The notes under the pieces are model-generated. The model was given only the letters and a program-made list of their open reading frames with translations. It was not told where the DNA came from and ran no database searches. From Pseudomonas matsuisoli (GTDB lineage Bacteria; Pseudomonadota; Gammaproteobacteria; Pseudomonadales; Pseudomonadaceae): a DNA stretch of 64,000 nt. The DNA lies in NCBI RefSeq assembly GCF_014647635.1, contig NZ_BMPO01000003.1:310001-374000 (forward strand). The letters are read 5' to 3'. Position 1 is the stretch's first letter. Each line of letters begins with the position of its first letter. Of this stretch, positions 15,770-24,537 are shown one piece after another. The position numbers and the translations under genes were made by a program.

Positions 15770-17713
15770 TTGCAACGTTTATTTCTTTGGCTAGCGGCCG
15801 CGCTCTTTTGTAGCCAATCGCTGGCCGGCCTGCGTCTGGAACTAAGCACGGACGGCTTGACGTCGGCGCAGCGTGCCGCTTCGCAAGCGCTTCTCGACGA
15901 AGCAGCCGCAGCGTTACCTCCCGCGTTCATCGAACGCCTGGATCGCGCCGTTACCATCGAGTGGACGGCCAATCTTCCAGAAGACGCATACGGACAGATC
16001 ACGCGGCTGGATGCACTCGCGCTCAATGCGCGCTTGCTGCCGTCACTGGCGGATGGCGGTGCGGCGACGACCGCCACTGACCGCCCTCACGGCACCGTGC
16101 GCCAAGAGTTGTTGGCTACCGTACTTCACGAACTGACTCACCTGTACGATCGTTCGCGGCTATGGACGCCTGATGAGCGTCGGCGCGAACAGCAGTGTCG
16201 GCGCCAGCAAAGCACCAGCGGCCCTATCGGACTGCCGGAGGCATGTCGAGGTCAAACCTCACGCCGCTTCACGCTCAGTGACGATCCGCGCTTTCTGGAC
16301 CTTGCGGGCTGGCAACAGCAAGTGGGTACCCGTGGTGAGCGTGAACATCGAAATGGCCAGGACGTTCGCAGCCCTGACGTCTATGAGTTGGCGAACCCGC
16401 GGGAATACCTTGCCGTCAACATGGAATATTTTCTGCTCGACCCGAGCTACGCGTGCCGCCGGCCTTCGCTCCATCGCTTTCTTGCCAACCATTTTGGCTG
16501 GCAGCCGACCAAGCGCGATACGTGCCCTTCGGGTTATGCCTTCCTCAATGCGGGCCGGGATTTCGGCAAAGCGCCCCTGGGTAGGATTGATCCAGAACGC
16601 GTCTACGAGATCGATTACCTATTCGCGGAATCCAATACAGCCTGGGCCAGTCGCTGGGGCCATAGCATGCTGCGCCTGGTGATCTGCGCACCGGATCGGC
16701 CACGCGGTCCGGATTGCCGTCTCGATCTCGATCAACACCTCGTGCTTTCGTATCGCGCGTTTGTGAATGACGTCCAGATCTCGAGCTGGGACGGCCTGAC
16801 CGGCAATTACCCGTCCCGTCTCTTTTTTCTGCCTCTGGCACAGGTCATCGACGAGTACACCAAAGTGGAAATGCGTAGTCTCGCGTCAGTGCCATTGCGC
16901 CTGGACCGGCAAGAAATCGCCGCACTGGTGGAACGCTCCGCCGAGATTCACTGGGGCTACGACGGCGACTACTACTTCCTCTCGAACAACTGCGCAGTGG
17001 AGACCTTGAAACTGCTGCGTGGAGGTCTCGCCCGCGATGATCTGGGCGCCCTGGACAGCATCATGCCCAACGGCCTGCTCGAGCTGCTGATCGCCCGCGG
17101 AATTGCCGATGACGGGCCTCTGAAGAACACCAAGGAAGCGTTACGGCTTGGCTATCGTTTCGACTCCTATCGCGATCGCTATCAGTCGATGTTCGAAGTG
17201 CTGAAGGAACGGCTACCGGTACCGCAAAAAACCGTCGAAGAGTGGCTCGGACAAACAGCCGAATCGCGCGCGCCATGGATCGAGAAATCCGACCTTAGGG
17301 CGAGTGCCGCGATGCTCCTGCTTGAACAAGCATCGATGCGGCGCCAATTGTTGCTCGCCCAGGATGAATTGAAACAGCGGTACCTGAGCAAAGCGCAAAA
17401 TGACGAACTGGCCAAGGCCGGTAAAGTGCTCGAGGGGATTCTTGCGAACAGCGGCTTTCTCAGCCGGCCCGCCGAACTATTGGACGAAGGCTACGGATTG
17501 CCCCAAGCACGCGAGTGGCAACGACTGGAAAGCATTACCGGCGAACGTCAACAGCAACTCGTTAGACTCAACACCGAGCTCGATGGCGAGCTGCGTCGGC
17601 TGCTCCTACCGGAACGGCGTGCGGAGCTCGATGCCGCACAGGCTAACGTAGAGCACATCGGCAATCACCTGCGTGCGCTGCACAAAGCCAACGGTGGTCT
17701 CTCGCTGCCCTGA
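15770..17713 (+). CDS. Exported protein with HExxH motif and DUF4105 (Lnb N-terminal-like) domain
   Basis: 647 residues from a TTG start (no better start is in frame), with a signal peptide (LQRLFLWLAAALFCSQSLA). Residues 120-124 are HELTH in 'VLHELTHLYDRS', a zincin-type metal site. From about residue 275 a DUF4105 domain (PF13387) follows, with 'NTAWASRWGHSMLRLVIC' around 283-300 and 'YYFLSNNCAVETLKLL' around 405; His and Cys in these two spots match a papain/NlpC-like fold. The C-terminal 150 residues are charged and helical, likely coiled coil. Two potential catalytic modules in one periplasmic protein suggest envelope or peptide processing. The substrate is not known. Confidence 0.8.
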   Translation: MQRLFLWLAAALFCSQSLAGLRLELSTDGLTSAQRAASQALLDEAAAALPPAFIERLDRAVTIEWTANLPEDAYGQITRLDALALNARLLPSLADGGAATTATDRPHGTVRQELLATVLHELTHLYDRSRLWTPDERRREQQCRRQQSTSGPIGLPEACRGQTSRRFTLSDDPRFLDLAGWQQQVGTRGEREHRNGQDVRSPDVYELANPREYLAVNMEYFLLDPSYACRRPSLHRFLANHFGWQPTKRDTCPSGYAFLNAGRDFGKAPLGRIDPERVYEIDYLFAESNTAWASRWGHSMLRLVICAPDRPRGPDCRLDLDQHLVLSYRAFVNDVQISSWDGLTGNYPSRLFFLPLAQVIDEYTKVEMRSLASVPLRLDRQEIAALVERSAEIHWGYDGDYYFLSNNCAVETLKLLRGGLARDDLGALDSIMPNGLLELLIARGIADDGPLKNTKEALRLGYRFDSYRDRYQSMFEVLKERLPVPQKTVEEWLGQTAESRAPWIEKSDLRASAAMLLLEQASMRRQLLLAQDELKQRYLSKAQNDELAKAGKVLEGILANSGFLSRPAELLDEGYGLPQAREWQRLESITGERQQQLVRLNTELDGELRRLLLPERRAELDAAQANVEHIGNHLRALHKANGGLSLP

Positions 17714-17798
17714 CCGGAACTCCTCGATGGGAGAACGCCTCTGAACTAAGGCGCTTGAAAGCCGAATCACTCGGCATTTCTCTCAATTGGAGGACTCC

Positions 17799-18224
17799 AT
17801 GAAGAAGACAGCATCCGCCGTATGGCAAGGCACGCTCAAAGAAGGCAAGGGAACGATCAGCACCCAGAGCGGCGCCCTCAAGGAGAATCCATACGGTTTT
17901 AATACCCGCTTCGAGGATCAGCCGGGCACGAATCCTGAAGAGCTGATCGGCGCCGCTCACGCGGGCTGCTTTTCGATGGCGCTCTCGAACATTCTCGGTG
18001 GTGCAGGCCTGACCGCTGACCGTATCGAAACCAAAGCCGTGGTGACGCTGGACAAAGAAGGTGACGGCTTTGCCATCACGGCTATTGAGCTTACGCTCAA
18101 TGCCAAAATCCCTGGCACGAACGATGCGCAGTTCCAAGATCTCGCCAATCAGGCGAAAGTGGGCTGCCCGGTATCCAAAGTGCTGAACGCCAAGATTACA
18201 TTGAACGCGACGCTGGAAAGCTGA
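17799..18224 (+). CDS. osmC: Organic hydroperoxide reductase OsmC
   Basis: 141 residues, cytoplasmic, close to E. coli OsmC in size and sequence. It has 'ENPYGFNTRFEDQPGTNPEELIGAAHAGCFSMALS' with the first redox cysteine (about residue 61) and 'AKVGCPVSKVLNAKITL' with the second (about 126). OsmC reduces organic hydroperoxides and is usually stress-induced. The start is set by a strong GGAGGA. Followed by a 12-bp hairpin at 18231. Confidence 0.93.
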   Translation: MKKTASAVWQGTLKEGKGTISTQSGALKENPYGFNTRFEDQPGTNPEELIGAAHAGCFSMALSNILGGAGLTADRIETKAVVTLDKEGDGFAITAIELTLNAKIPGTNDAQFQDLANQAKVGCPVSKVLNAKITLNATLES

Positions 18225-18230
18225 GCCGTA

Positions 18231-18260
18231 GGTCCGTTTGCCTCTGCCGGCAAACGGACC
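18231..18260 (+). terminator. Perfect 12-bp hairpin after osmC
   Basis: GGTCCGTTTGCC and GGCAAACGGACC pair perfectly around a 6-base loop. There is no U-run after it, so it may act as an mRNA 3' stabiliser rather than an intrinsic terminator. Confidence 0.6.
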
Positions 18261-18437
18261 GTCCGCTCTCTCCCCATTTCAAGACCGCTTTTACGTCCAT
18301 CCCATCGCGATACTGCCCGCCCCTCGTCATCTCTCGGCGCCTCTATCTACCCATCCGCACCCTTGACGTAATCTGCCGGCTTGCGGCTCGCTTAAGGCCT
18401 GTTCAAGATAGCCGCAAACAATAAATGCGGAGCGTTC

Positions 18438-19343
18438 GTGGTGGAATTATTACTGGCCCTATGGCCTTTGTTTGCCTTGATCGTGGCCGGCTACGTGTTA
18501 CGCGTGCGGACATTTCCAAGTGAAGCATTCTGGCCCGGCGCTGAACGCCTCAATTACTTCATCCTTTTTCCCGCACTCCTGTTCAGCAGCCTGGCGACTG
18601 CGCCGCTGAACAACCCTTCGCTTGGCCGACTGGCAGGCGCTGCCCTGACTGGCCTCGTCATTGGCTGGATAGCGCTACTGGTCGCGCGCCGATTCGCAAG
18701 CTGGCCCGCGGCACGGTTCGGTGCCATCACCCAAGGCATCTTGCGCTTCAATACCTATCTGGGCCTTGCGGCAACCGGCAGCCTCTATGGGAAGGAAGGG
18801 CTGACCATCGCCGCCTTGATGCTTGCGCTAATGGTGCCCACCGTGAACATCCTTTCTGTCTGGGCATTAAGCAGCGAAAAAGGTGTCAGCCCTCGTTCAC
18901 TCGCCCTGTCCATGCTGAAGAATCCGCTGATCGTCGCGTGTGCCGCAGGCGCCCTGGTGAACGTGACCGGCCTAGGCCTCCCCGGCGGAACGCACACGTT
19001 GATGAGCATGCTGGCCGCGGCCAGTTTGCCCCTGGGCCTCCTGTGCGTCGGCGCAGCGCTTAAACCGGACCAACTCGGGCACGAAGTGGGTGCAATGACA
19101 TGGAACAGCCTGGCACGCCTGTTACTGATGCCCGCGATGGGGTACGTGGTGGCAGTTTCATTCCAGCTACCACCTATAGAAACCGGTGTTCTCGTCTTGT
19201 TCTTCGCCTTACCCACTGCGCCAACGTCCTATGTATTGACGCGTCAACTCGGCGGCGACGGCCAGCTGATGGCGGGGATCATTACGCTGCAAACGCTGCT
19301 CGCCGCGGCCTCCTTGCTATTGGTCATGTCGCTGTTGGCGTGA
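18438..19343 (+). CDS. AEC-family (auxin efflux carrier-like) transporter
   Basis: 301 residues, about ten membrane segments. The start is one of two adjacent GTG codons (18438 or 18441). The N-terminus 'LLALWPLFALIVAGYVLRVRTFPSEAFWPGAERLNYFILFPALLFSSLA' is typical of AEC carriers (PF03547), which move malonate, malate or other small acids. The C-terminal repeat has 'LLCVGAALKPDQLGHEVG' and 'LFFALPTAPTSYVLTRQLGGDGQLMAGIITLQT'. It stands alone, so its substrate is not indicated. Confidence 0.88.
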   Translation: MVELLLALWPLFALIVAGYVLRVRTFPSEAFWPGAERLNYFILFPALLFSSLATAPLNNPSLGRLAGAALTGLVIGWIALLVARRFASWPAARFGAITQGILRFNTYLGLAATGSLYGKEGLTIAALMLALMVPTVNILSVWALSSEKGVSPRSLALSMLKNPLIVACAAGALVNVTGLGLPGGTHTLMSMLAAASLPLGLLCVGAALKPDQLGHEVGAMTWNSLARLLLMPAMGYVVAVSFQLPPIETGVLVLFFALPTAPTSYVLTRQLGGDGQLMAGIITLQTLLAAASLLLVMSLLA

Positions 19344-19626
19344 CCGCCTTCAACGCCTCGCGCAAACCATGCGTTCTGCCAACTGCAGCCTAAACGTTTC
19401 ATGAAAGGTGCGAGAAAGCTTGCCTGCCTAGCATCGAGTCCAGCCGTGCTTTCAAGTACAGCCTGATCGAGCAGCCGAAAGCCTGCCGATCCGGACTCGA
19501 CAAAAACAAAACAGGTAGACAGTCATGCTTCGCTTTAGCGCTCATCCGCTCGCCCCGCCCTATCCGACCAAGACCGCCTTTCGCTGATCCCAGCCCTACC
19601 GGCCGCATTTTGTTCGGAGAATTCCT

Positions 19627-20934
19627 ATGTTGACGTTCCTCGGCTTCGCCATGGTCATGACGTTCATGTTCTTGATCATGACCAAACGCCTATCAGCCCT
19701 TATCGCCCTCATCATCATCCCAATCCTGTTCGCACTAATTGGCGGCTTTGCTGCCGGTATCGGTCCGATGATGCTGGAAGGCATCACCAAGCTCGCACCT
19801 ACCGGTGTGATGCTGATGTTCGCCATTCTGTATTTTTCCCTGATGATCGATGCAGGCCTGTTCGATCCGCCTGTACGGATGATCTTGCGCATGGTCAAAG
19901 GCGATCCGGTTAAAGTCGCCGTCGGTACCGCCGCGCTCGCGCTCATCGTTTCACTCGATGGTGACGGCGCGACCACCTACATGATCTGCGTCGCTGCGTT
20001 GCTACCGCTCTACAGCCGCATAGGAATGAAACCGGTGATCATGGCCGGCTTGATCATCATGGCAGGCGGCATCATGAACATGACGCCCTGGGGCGGCCCG
20101 ACCGCACGCGCAGCAAGCGCGCTGGGTGTGGATCCGTTCGACGTGTTCGTTCCCATGATCCCGGCAATGGCCATCGGCGCCGTGCTGTTGTTCACCATTG
20201 CCTGGATGTATGGCATTCGCGAGCGTAGCCGCCTCGGCGTCTTGAAGCTCCCGGATGAACACACCGAAGAGACGTCCGAAATCAGTGTTTCGCAAACACC
20301 CGAAGCGCGCCGCCCACGCCTGCTCTGGGTGAACGCCGCGCTAACCGCCGCGCTGATGGTGACGTTGATCGCAGGCGTCCTTCCGCTACCAGTGCTGTTC
20401 ATGATCGCGTTCAGCATCGCGATGATCATCAACTATCCTTGCCTCGAACAGCAGAAAGAACGCATTGCGGCGCACGCAGGTAACGTACTGGCCGTTGTTG
20501 GCCTTATCTTCGCCGCAGGCATCTTTACCGGAATTCTCTCGGGCACCGGCATGGTGGAGGCCATGTCCAAGAGCCTGCTGAGCATCATTCCGGATTCGAT
20601 GGGACCTTACCTTTCCGTTATCACGGCACTGGTCAGTCTGCCGTTCACGTTCTTTATGTCCAACGACGCCTTCTATTTCGGCATCCTGCCGGTGCTATCA
20701 GAAGCCGCGAGCCACTACGGCATCGAGCCCGTACAAATGGCCCGCGCTTCTATTGTGGGACAGCCCGTGCACCTGCTGAGCCCGCTGGTACCGTCCACCT
20801 ACTTGCTCGTGGGGTTGGCCAAGATCGAAATTGGCGATCTGCAGAAATTCGCCTTGAAATGGGCGAGCGCTATCTGCCTTATCATCATGGCTTCGGCCTT
20901 GTTGATCGGTGCCTTCCCACTGTCAGGCCAATAA
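19627..20934 (+). CDS. CitMHS-family citrate/metal transporter
   Basis: 435 residues, 11-12 membrane segments, beginning MLTFLGFAMVMTFMFLIMTKRLSA. 'SLDGDGATTYMICVAALLPLY', 'GGIMNMTPWGGPTARAASALG' and 'HLLSPLVPSTYLLVGLAKIEIGD' are characteristic of the CitMHS family (PF03600 clan), which takes up citrate complexed with a divalent metal. GGAG lies upstream of the ATG. The 283-base leader contains an A-rich stretch (AAAAACAA at 19502) and a 20-codon open frame at 19525. Ends with a good terminator at 20943. Confidence 0.88.
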   Translation: MLTFLGFAMVMTFMFLIMTKRLSALIALIIIPILFALIGGFAAGIGPMMLEGITKLAPTGVMLMFAILYFSLMIDAGLFDPPVRMILRMVKGDPVKVAVGTAALALIVSLDGDGATTYMICVAALLPLYSRIGMKPVIMAGLIIMAGGIMNMTPWGGPTARAASALGVDPFDVFVPMIPAMAIGAVLLFTIAWMYGIRERSRLGVLKLPDEHTEETSEISVSQTPEARRPRLLWVNAALTAALMVTLIAGVLPLPVLFMIAFSIAMIINYPCLEQQKERIAAHAGNVLAVVGLIFAAGIFTGILSGTGMVEAMSKSLLSIIPDSMGPYLSVITALVSLPFTFFMSNDAFYFGILPVLSEAASHYGIEPVQMARASIVGQPVHLLSPLVPSTYLLVGLAKIEIGDLQKFALKWASAICLIIMASALLIGAFPLSGQ

Positions 20935-20942
20935 GCCGGTTG

Positions 20943-20983
20943 TCGCAACCTTCCGGACAATGGGGAGGTTGCGATAATTTTTC
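20943..20983 (+). terminator. Terminator after the CitMHS gene
   Basis: TCGCAACC...GGTTGCGA forms an 8-bp stem, extended by partly paired TTCC/GGGA, followed by TAATTTTTC. Confidence 0.75.
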
Positions 20984-21051
20984 ATTTGTTTGGATATACA
21001 ATCGCGACCCCGGCTCCCCGAGCCGCTTAAAGCGCCACTTAAGGATTCGAA

Positions 21052-21804
21052 ATGGAATGGTTGACCAGCCCGGAAATATGGGTTGCCTTTCTGACATTGA
21101 CTGCCTTGGAAATCGTCCTGGGCATCGACAACATCATCATGATCGCCATTCTCGTCAGTCGCATGCCGCCTCACATGCAGGCGCGTACCCGCTTCTTCGG
21201 CTTGGCATTAGCCATGGTGACGCGTATCGCCCTGCTGCTGTCCATCAGCTGGATCATGCGACTCACGACTGATCTCTTTCACGTCTTCGGCCAGGGCATC
21301 TCAGGTCGCGACCTGATCCTGTTCTTCGGTGGCCTCTTCCTGCTGTGGAAGAGCAGTACCGAGATCTACCACGGGATGGAAGGTGAAGACGAGCAAGGCC
21401 AAGCGGGTGGTGCTGCGAAGAACTTCATCGCAACCATCATTCAGATTGCGATCATTGATATCGTCTTCTCGCTGGACTCGGTCATTACCGCTGTCGGCAT
21501 GGTCGACCACGTGCCGGTCATGGTTGCTGCCATCGTGGTTGCCGTAATCGTGATGATGCTGTGCGCAGGCACCATTAGCGCATTCATCGATCGCCACCCA
21601 TCACTGAAGATCCTTGCCCTCTCCTTCTTGATCGTCGTGGGCACGGTGCTCATCGCCGAAGCGTTCGATGTCCATGTGCCGAAAGGCTACGTCTACTTCG
21701 CCATGGCGTTCTCGCTAGCGGTCGAAGCCTTGAACATCCGGATGCGTAGCAAGGGCCGCGAGGAAGACCCGGTCAAACTGCGCAAAAGCACACCGGGCGA
21801 ATAA
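21052..21804 (+). CDS. TerC-family integral membrane protein
   Basis: 250 residues with seven likely membrane helices. 'ALEIVLGIDNIIMIAILVSRMP' near residue 18 and 'IAIIDIVFSLDSVITAVGMVDHVPVM' near residue 140 carry the paired acidic residues (GIDN, SLDS) of TerC (PF03741). TerC proteins are involved in manganese export or protein metalation at the membrane. The downstream CBS and transporter-associated domains found in some relatives are missing, so it is the short form. Terminator at 21819. Confidence 0.9.
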   Translation: MEWLTSPEIWVAFLTLTALEIVLGIDNIIMIAILVSRMPPHMQARTRFFGLALAMVTRIALLLSISWIMRLTTDLFHVFGQGISGRDLILFFGGLFLLWKSSTEIYHGMEGEDEQGQAGGAAKNFIATIIQIAIIDIVFSLDSVITAVGMVDHVPVMVAAIVVAVIVMMLCAGTISAFIDRHPSLKILALSFLIVVGTVLIAEAFDVHVPKGYVYFAMAFSLAVEALNIRMRSKGREEDPVKLRKSTPGE

Positions 21805-21818
21805 CCTTCGCAACAAGA

Positions 21819-21846
21819 AACGGGATCGAAAGGTCCCGTTTTTTAT
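21819..21846 (+). terminator. Terminator after the TerC gene
   Basis: AACGGGA and TCCCGTT pair around a short loop and are followed by TTTTTATT. Confidence 0.85.
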
Positions 21847-21905
21847 TGCTGCCGGAAAGTGCACCTAGGCGTGGGGTGATAGCATTCGCCCACGCTGGAG
21901 GATCT

Positions 21906-22337
21906 ATGGCCGAACACGATTTTCGCTACACCCTGCTTTCCCCCCAACACACGTTAAACGAGTGCCGCGCGCTAGTACCTGGGCGCTACCAGGTCACGGG
22001 TATCGGCGGCTCGATCAAGGCCGGCGACACATTGCTGGTGACCCTGCGTGGAAGCCGCGAATTGTTCATGCGGCTCAACGTCGAAAAAGTGCGTCACCTG
22101 ATCAATCCACCGGGGCAATGGGTGGCGGTGGCCAATGGGCCGGCGTTCAAAGAGCTCGCCATCCATCAATGGCAGCTCAATTGCGACGATTGCGGCAAGC
22201 AGGTCGATTTCGAATTCGCAGTCGATGCCGCCCTGGGCACCGGCGCCCGCGAAAAGGCGGCCGAGGATCGTCTACGCGAGCTGAAATGGACCACTCAAAA
22301 CGGCAAGCACATCTGCCCCGAATGCGCTGCGGGGTAA
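21906..22337 (+). CDS. Conserved hypothetical protein with a C-terminal zinc-ribbon-like Cys set
   Basis: 143 residues. The ATG at 21906 follows GGAGGA. I do not recognise a named family. The N-terminal half is beta-rich ('RYQVTGIGGSIKAGDTLLVTLRGSRELFMRLNVEKVRHLINPPGQWVAVANG' pattern). The C-terminal half has CDDCGK (about 98-103) and CPEC (near the C-terminus), four cysteines spaced like a treble-clef or zinc ribbon. No signal peptide or membrane segment. The META lipoprotein gene starts 2 bases after its stop codon. Confidence 0.7.
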   Translation: MAEHDFRYTLLSPQHTLNECRALVPGRYQVTGIGGSIKAGDTLLVTLRGSRELFMRLNVEKVRHLINPPGQWVAVANGPAFKELAIHQWQLNCDDCGKQVDFEFAVDAALGTGAREKAAEDRLRELKWTTQNGKHICPECAAG

Positions 22338-22339
22338 AG

Positions 22340-22732
22340 ATGAAAAAGCATTCCCTACTGTTACTTGCACTAGCACTCACAGGCTGTTCGAGCCCTGTTC
22401 TCGAACGGCAGCATGGCTATCAAGTGGAAAGCATCACTGGCCAGCCTTTGATCTCAGGCACCCACCTTTCCTTGACGCTGGACAGCGACAACCGGGTGTA
22501 TGGGAACGCGGGCTGCAATCACTTCTTTGGCAATTACACCCTCGAAGAAAAAGCGCTGAGATTCAACCAGCTCGCCAGTACGCGGCGCCTGTGCGACGAG
22601 AGTGTCATGCAACAGGAGCGTGCGTTTCTTGACCGGCTCGCACGAAACGCAAGATGGTCCGTCAAGGACGGCAAGATCAAGCTTTCATCAAGCTTAGGCG
22701 AGCCCGTTATGCTGGTGCGGGAGAAGCGTTGA
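22340..22732 (+). CDS. META-domain (HslJ-like) lipoprotein
   Basis: 130 residues. The lipobox LALTGCSS puts the lipidated Cys at residue 16. The mature part has 'ISGTHLSLTLDSDNRVYGNAGCNHFFGNYTLEEKALRFNQLASTRRLCDES' with the GxxGCNxFxGxY core of the META/HslJ family (PF03724), associated in E. coli with heat shock and novobiocin tolerance. It probably sits at the inner or outer membrane facing the periplasm. Co-transcribed with the preceding Cys-pair protein. Confidence 0.85.
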   Translation: MKKHSLLLLALALTGCSSPVLERQHGYQVESITGQPLISGTHLSLTLDSDNRVYGNAGCNHFFGNYTLEEKALRFNQLASTRRLCDESVMQQERAFLDRLARNARWSVKDGKIKLSSSLGEPVMLVREKR

Positions 22733-22767
22733 TCATCGGTTAGATTCGGGCACGATCGGTATGACGG

Positions 22768-23016
22768 TGTAGGAGCGGGCTCGCCCGCGAATTCAATGGG
22801 ATGACCCGCTTCATTTTTCGCGACAAAAATGACCTTCGCGGGCAAGCGGTTCGCCGCCCGGCCCGCTCCTACAGAAGCTGAAATCCTGGCAAAACCAGCC
22901 AGTCCCCTGTAGGAGCGAGCCGGGCTCGCTGCCCCTACAGAGTGGCTTCGGTTATCGGGCGTTTAAAACGTGGGAGCAGGCCATGCCTGCGATTCGCGGG
23001 CAGGGCCCGCTCCCAC
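22768..23016. repeat. Cluster of REP-like palindromes
   Basis: The 322-base gap between the META lipoprotein and thrC is filled with four or more short palindromes of Pseudomonas REP type: 22768-22790 (TGTAGGAGCGGGCTCGCCCG), 22837-22873 in the opposite orientation (ending GGCCCGCTCCTACA), 22908-22940 (GTAGGAGCGAGCC..) and 22970-23016 (GTGGGAGC...GCTCCCAC). Alternating orientation gives BIME-like pairs. No gene is present. Confidence 0.85.
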
Positions 23017-23055
23017 AAAGAAAAGCCTCATTTAAGTAAACGAGGCTTCGGACTT

Positions 23056-24474
23056 TCAAATAGCCTGGATAGGCTTCCCGCGATTGCCATGCTCGGCAAC
23101 GAATGCCTGAACGGTCGCCAGATCGTTCGCTAGCACTGTGCAGCGCTCTTCGCGCTCGAAGAGATCAGCCAGATGTTCTGGCAAGGCCAATTCGCGACCT
23201 ACGCCGGCCTTTTCGACCGCGTCCGGGAATTTGACCGGATGCGCCGTCCCGAGAGTGACCATTGGCGTTGCCAGGCTGCGACGACATTCACGCGCGGCGT
23301 GTACACCGATGGCGGTGTGTGGATCGAGCACTTCGCCCGTCTCATAGAAAACGTCGGCGATAGTCTTGCAGGTCTGTTCGTCATCGACAGCAAGAGAATC
23401 GAACAACTTGCGCGCTTCGATCCAGCGATCCTCTTCGACGCTGAAACCACCACCTGACTTGAAGGTATCCATCAAGTCTGCGATCGCCATCCCGTTGCGA
23501 CCATGCAGATCGAACAGCAGGCGTTCGAAATTGGACGAGACCATGATATCCATTGAGGGAGAAAGCGTCGGGTGCAACGTTTCCTTGTCATAGCGGTTAC
23601 CGCTCATGAACCGATGCAGGATGTCGTTGCGATTGGTCGCGACGATGAGCTGACTGACAGGCAGCCCCATATTGCGCGCGAGGTAGCCGGCAAAGATGTC
23701 GCCGAAGTTTCCGGTCGGCACCGAAAACGCCACCGAACGCGCAGGGCCGCCAAGCTGCAGCGCTGCGTGGAAGTAGTAGACGATCTGGGCCATGATCCGG
23801 GCCCAGTTGATGGAGTTGACTGCCACCAGGCGAGTGCCTTTCAGGAAGCTCTGGTCGGCGAAGCTCGCCTTGACCATTTCCTGGCAGTCATCGAAGTTGC
23901 CTTCGATCGCGATGTTATGAATGTTGTCGCCCAGGATGGTCGTCATCTGGCGGCGCTGCACCTCGGACACGCGCTTGTGCGGATGCATGATGAAGATATC
24001 GACGTTGTCGCAGCTCTTGCAGCCTTCAATGGCGGCCGAGCCCGTATCGCCGGAGGTTGCGCCCATGATGACAACGCGCTCGCCTCGCTTGGCCAGCAGG
24101 TGGTCCAACAACCGCCCCAGTAGCTGCAACGCGAAGTCCTTGAAGGCCAATGTCGGTCCATGGAACAACTCCATGACCCACTCGTTTCCCTTCAGTTGAC
24201 GCAATGGCGCAATCGAAGCGTGCGCGAACACGCCATAGGTATCTGCAAGAATCTGTTTGAAGTCAGCGTCGGCGATGCTGCCTTCCACAAATGGCCGCAT
24301 GACCCGAAAAGCCAGCTCGTGATACGGCAAGCCCGCCCAAGAGGCAATTTCCTCCTGGGTGAAACGGGGCAAATTTTCCGGGACGTAGAGCCCGCCATCG
24401 CTGGCAAGGCCGGTCAGCAGAACATCTTCGAAATTGAGGGCCGGGGCCTGGCCGCGGGTACTGATATAGCGCAT
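23056..24474 (-). CDS. thrC: Threonine synthase
   Basis: 472 residues, PLP-dependent, converts O-phosphohomoserine to threonine. 'MRYISTRGQAPALNFEDVLLTGLASDGGLYVPE' is the classic N-terminus; the PLP lysine is in 'GPTLAFKDFALQLLG', and 'GATSGDTGSAAIEG' binds the phosphate. 'FSVPTGNFGDIFAGYLA' matches the gamma-proteobacterial long form. Downstream of hom in the same direction with a 63-base gap, as in other pseudomonads. Confidence 0.97.
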   Translation of the reverse strand: MRYISTRGQAPALNFEDVLLTGLASDGGLYVPENLPRFTQEEIASWAGLPYHELAFRVMRPFVEGSIADADFKQILADTYGVFAHASIAPLRQLKGNEWVMELFHGPTLAFKDFALQLLGRLLDHLLAKRGERVVIMGATSGDTGSAAIEGCKSCDNVDIFIMHPHKRVSEVQRRQMTTILGDNIHNIAIEGNFDDCQEMVKASFADQSFLKGTRLVAVNSINWARIMAQIVYYFHAALQLGGPARSVAFSVPTGNFGDIFAGYLARNMGLPVSQLIVATNRNDILHRFMSGNRYDKETLHPTLSPSMDIMVSSNFERLLFDLHGRNGMAIADLMDTFKSGGGFSVEEDRWIEARKLFDSLAVDDEQTCKTIADVFYETGEVLDPHTAIGVHAARECRRSLATPMVTLGTAHPVKFPDAVEKAGVGRELALPEHLADLFEREERCTVLANDLATVQAFVAEHGNRGKPIQAI

Positions 24475-24537
24475 TGGATTCGATGCCTTCGGTAGGTCTT
24501 AGAGGCGCCGTTTTATCGACGCCGTCCGGGCCACAAG

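Noticed and set aside
21000-21051. Manganese (yybP-ykoY) riboswitch before the TerC gene
   Set aside because: The leader is short after the preceding terminator and lacks the conserved loops.
22768-23016. CRISPR array
   Set aside because: The repeats are palindromic REP units in alternating orientation with irregular spacing, and there are no cas genes.
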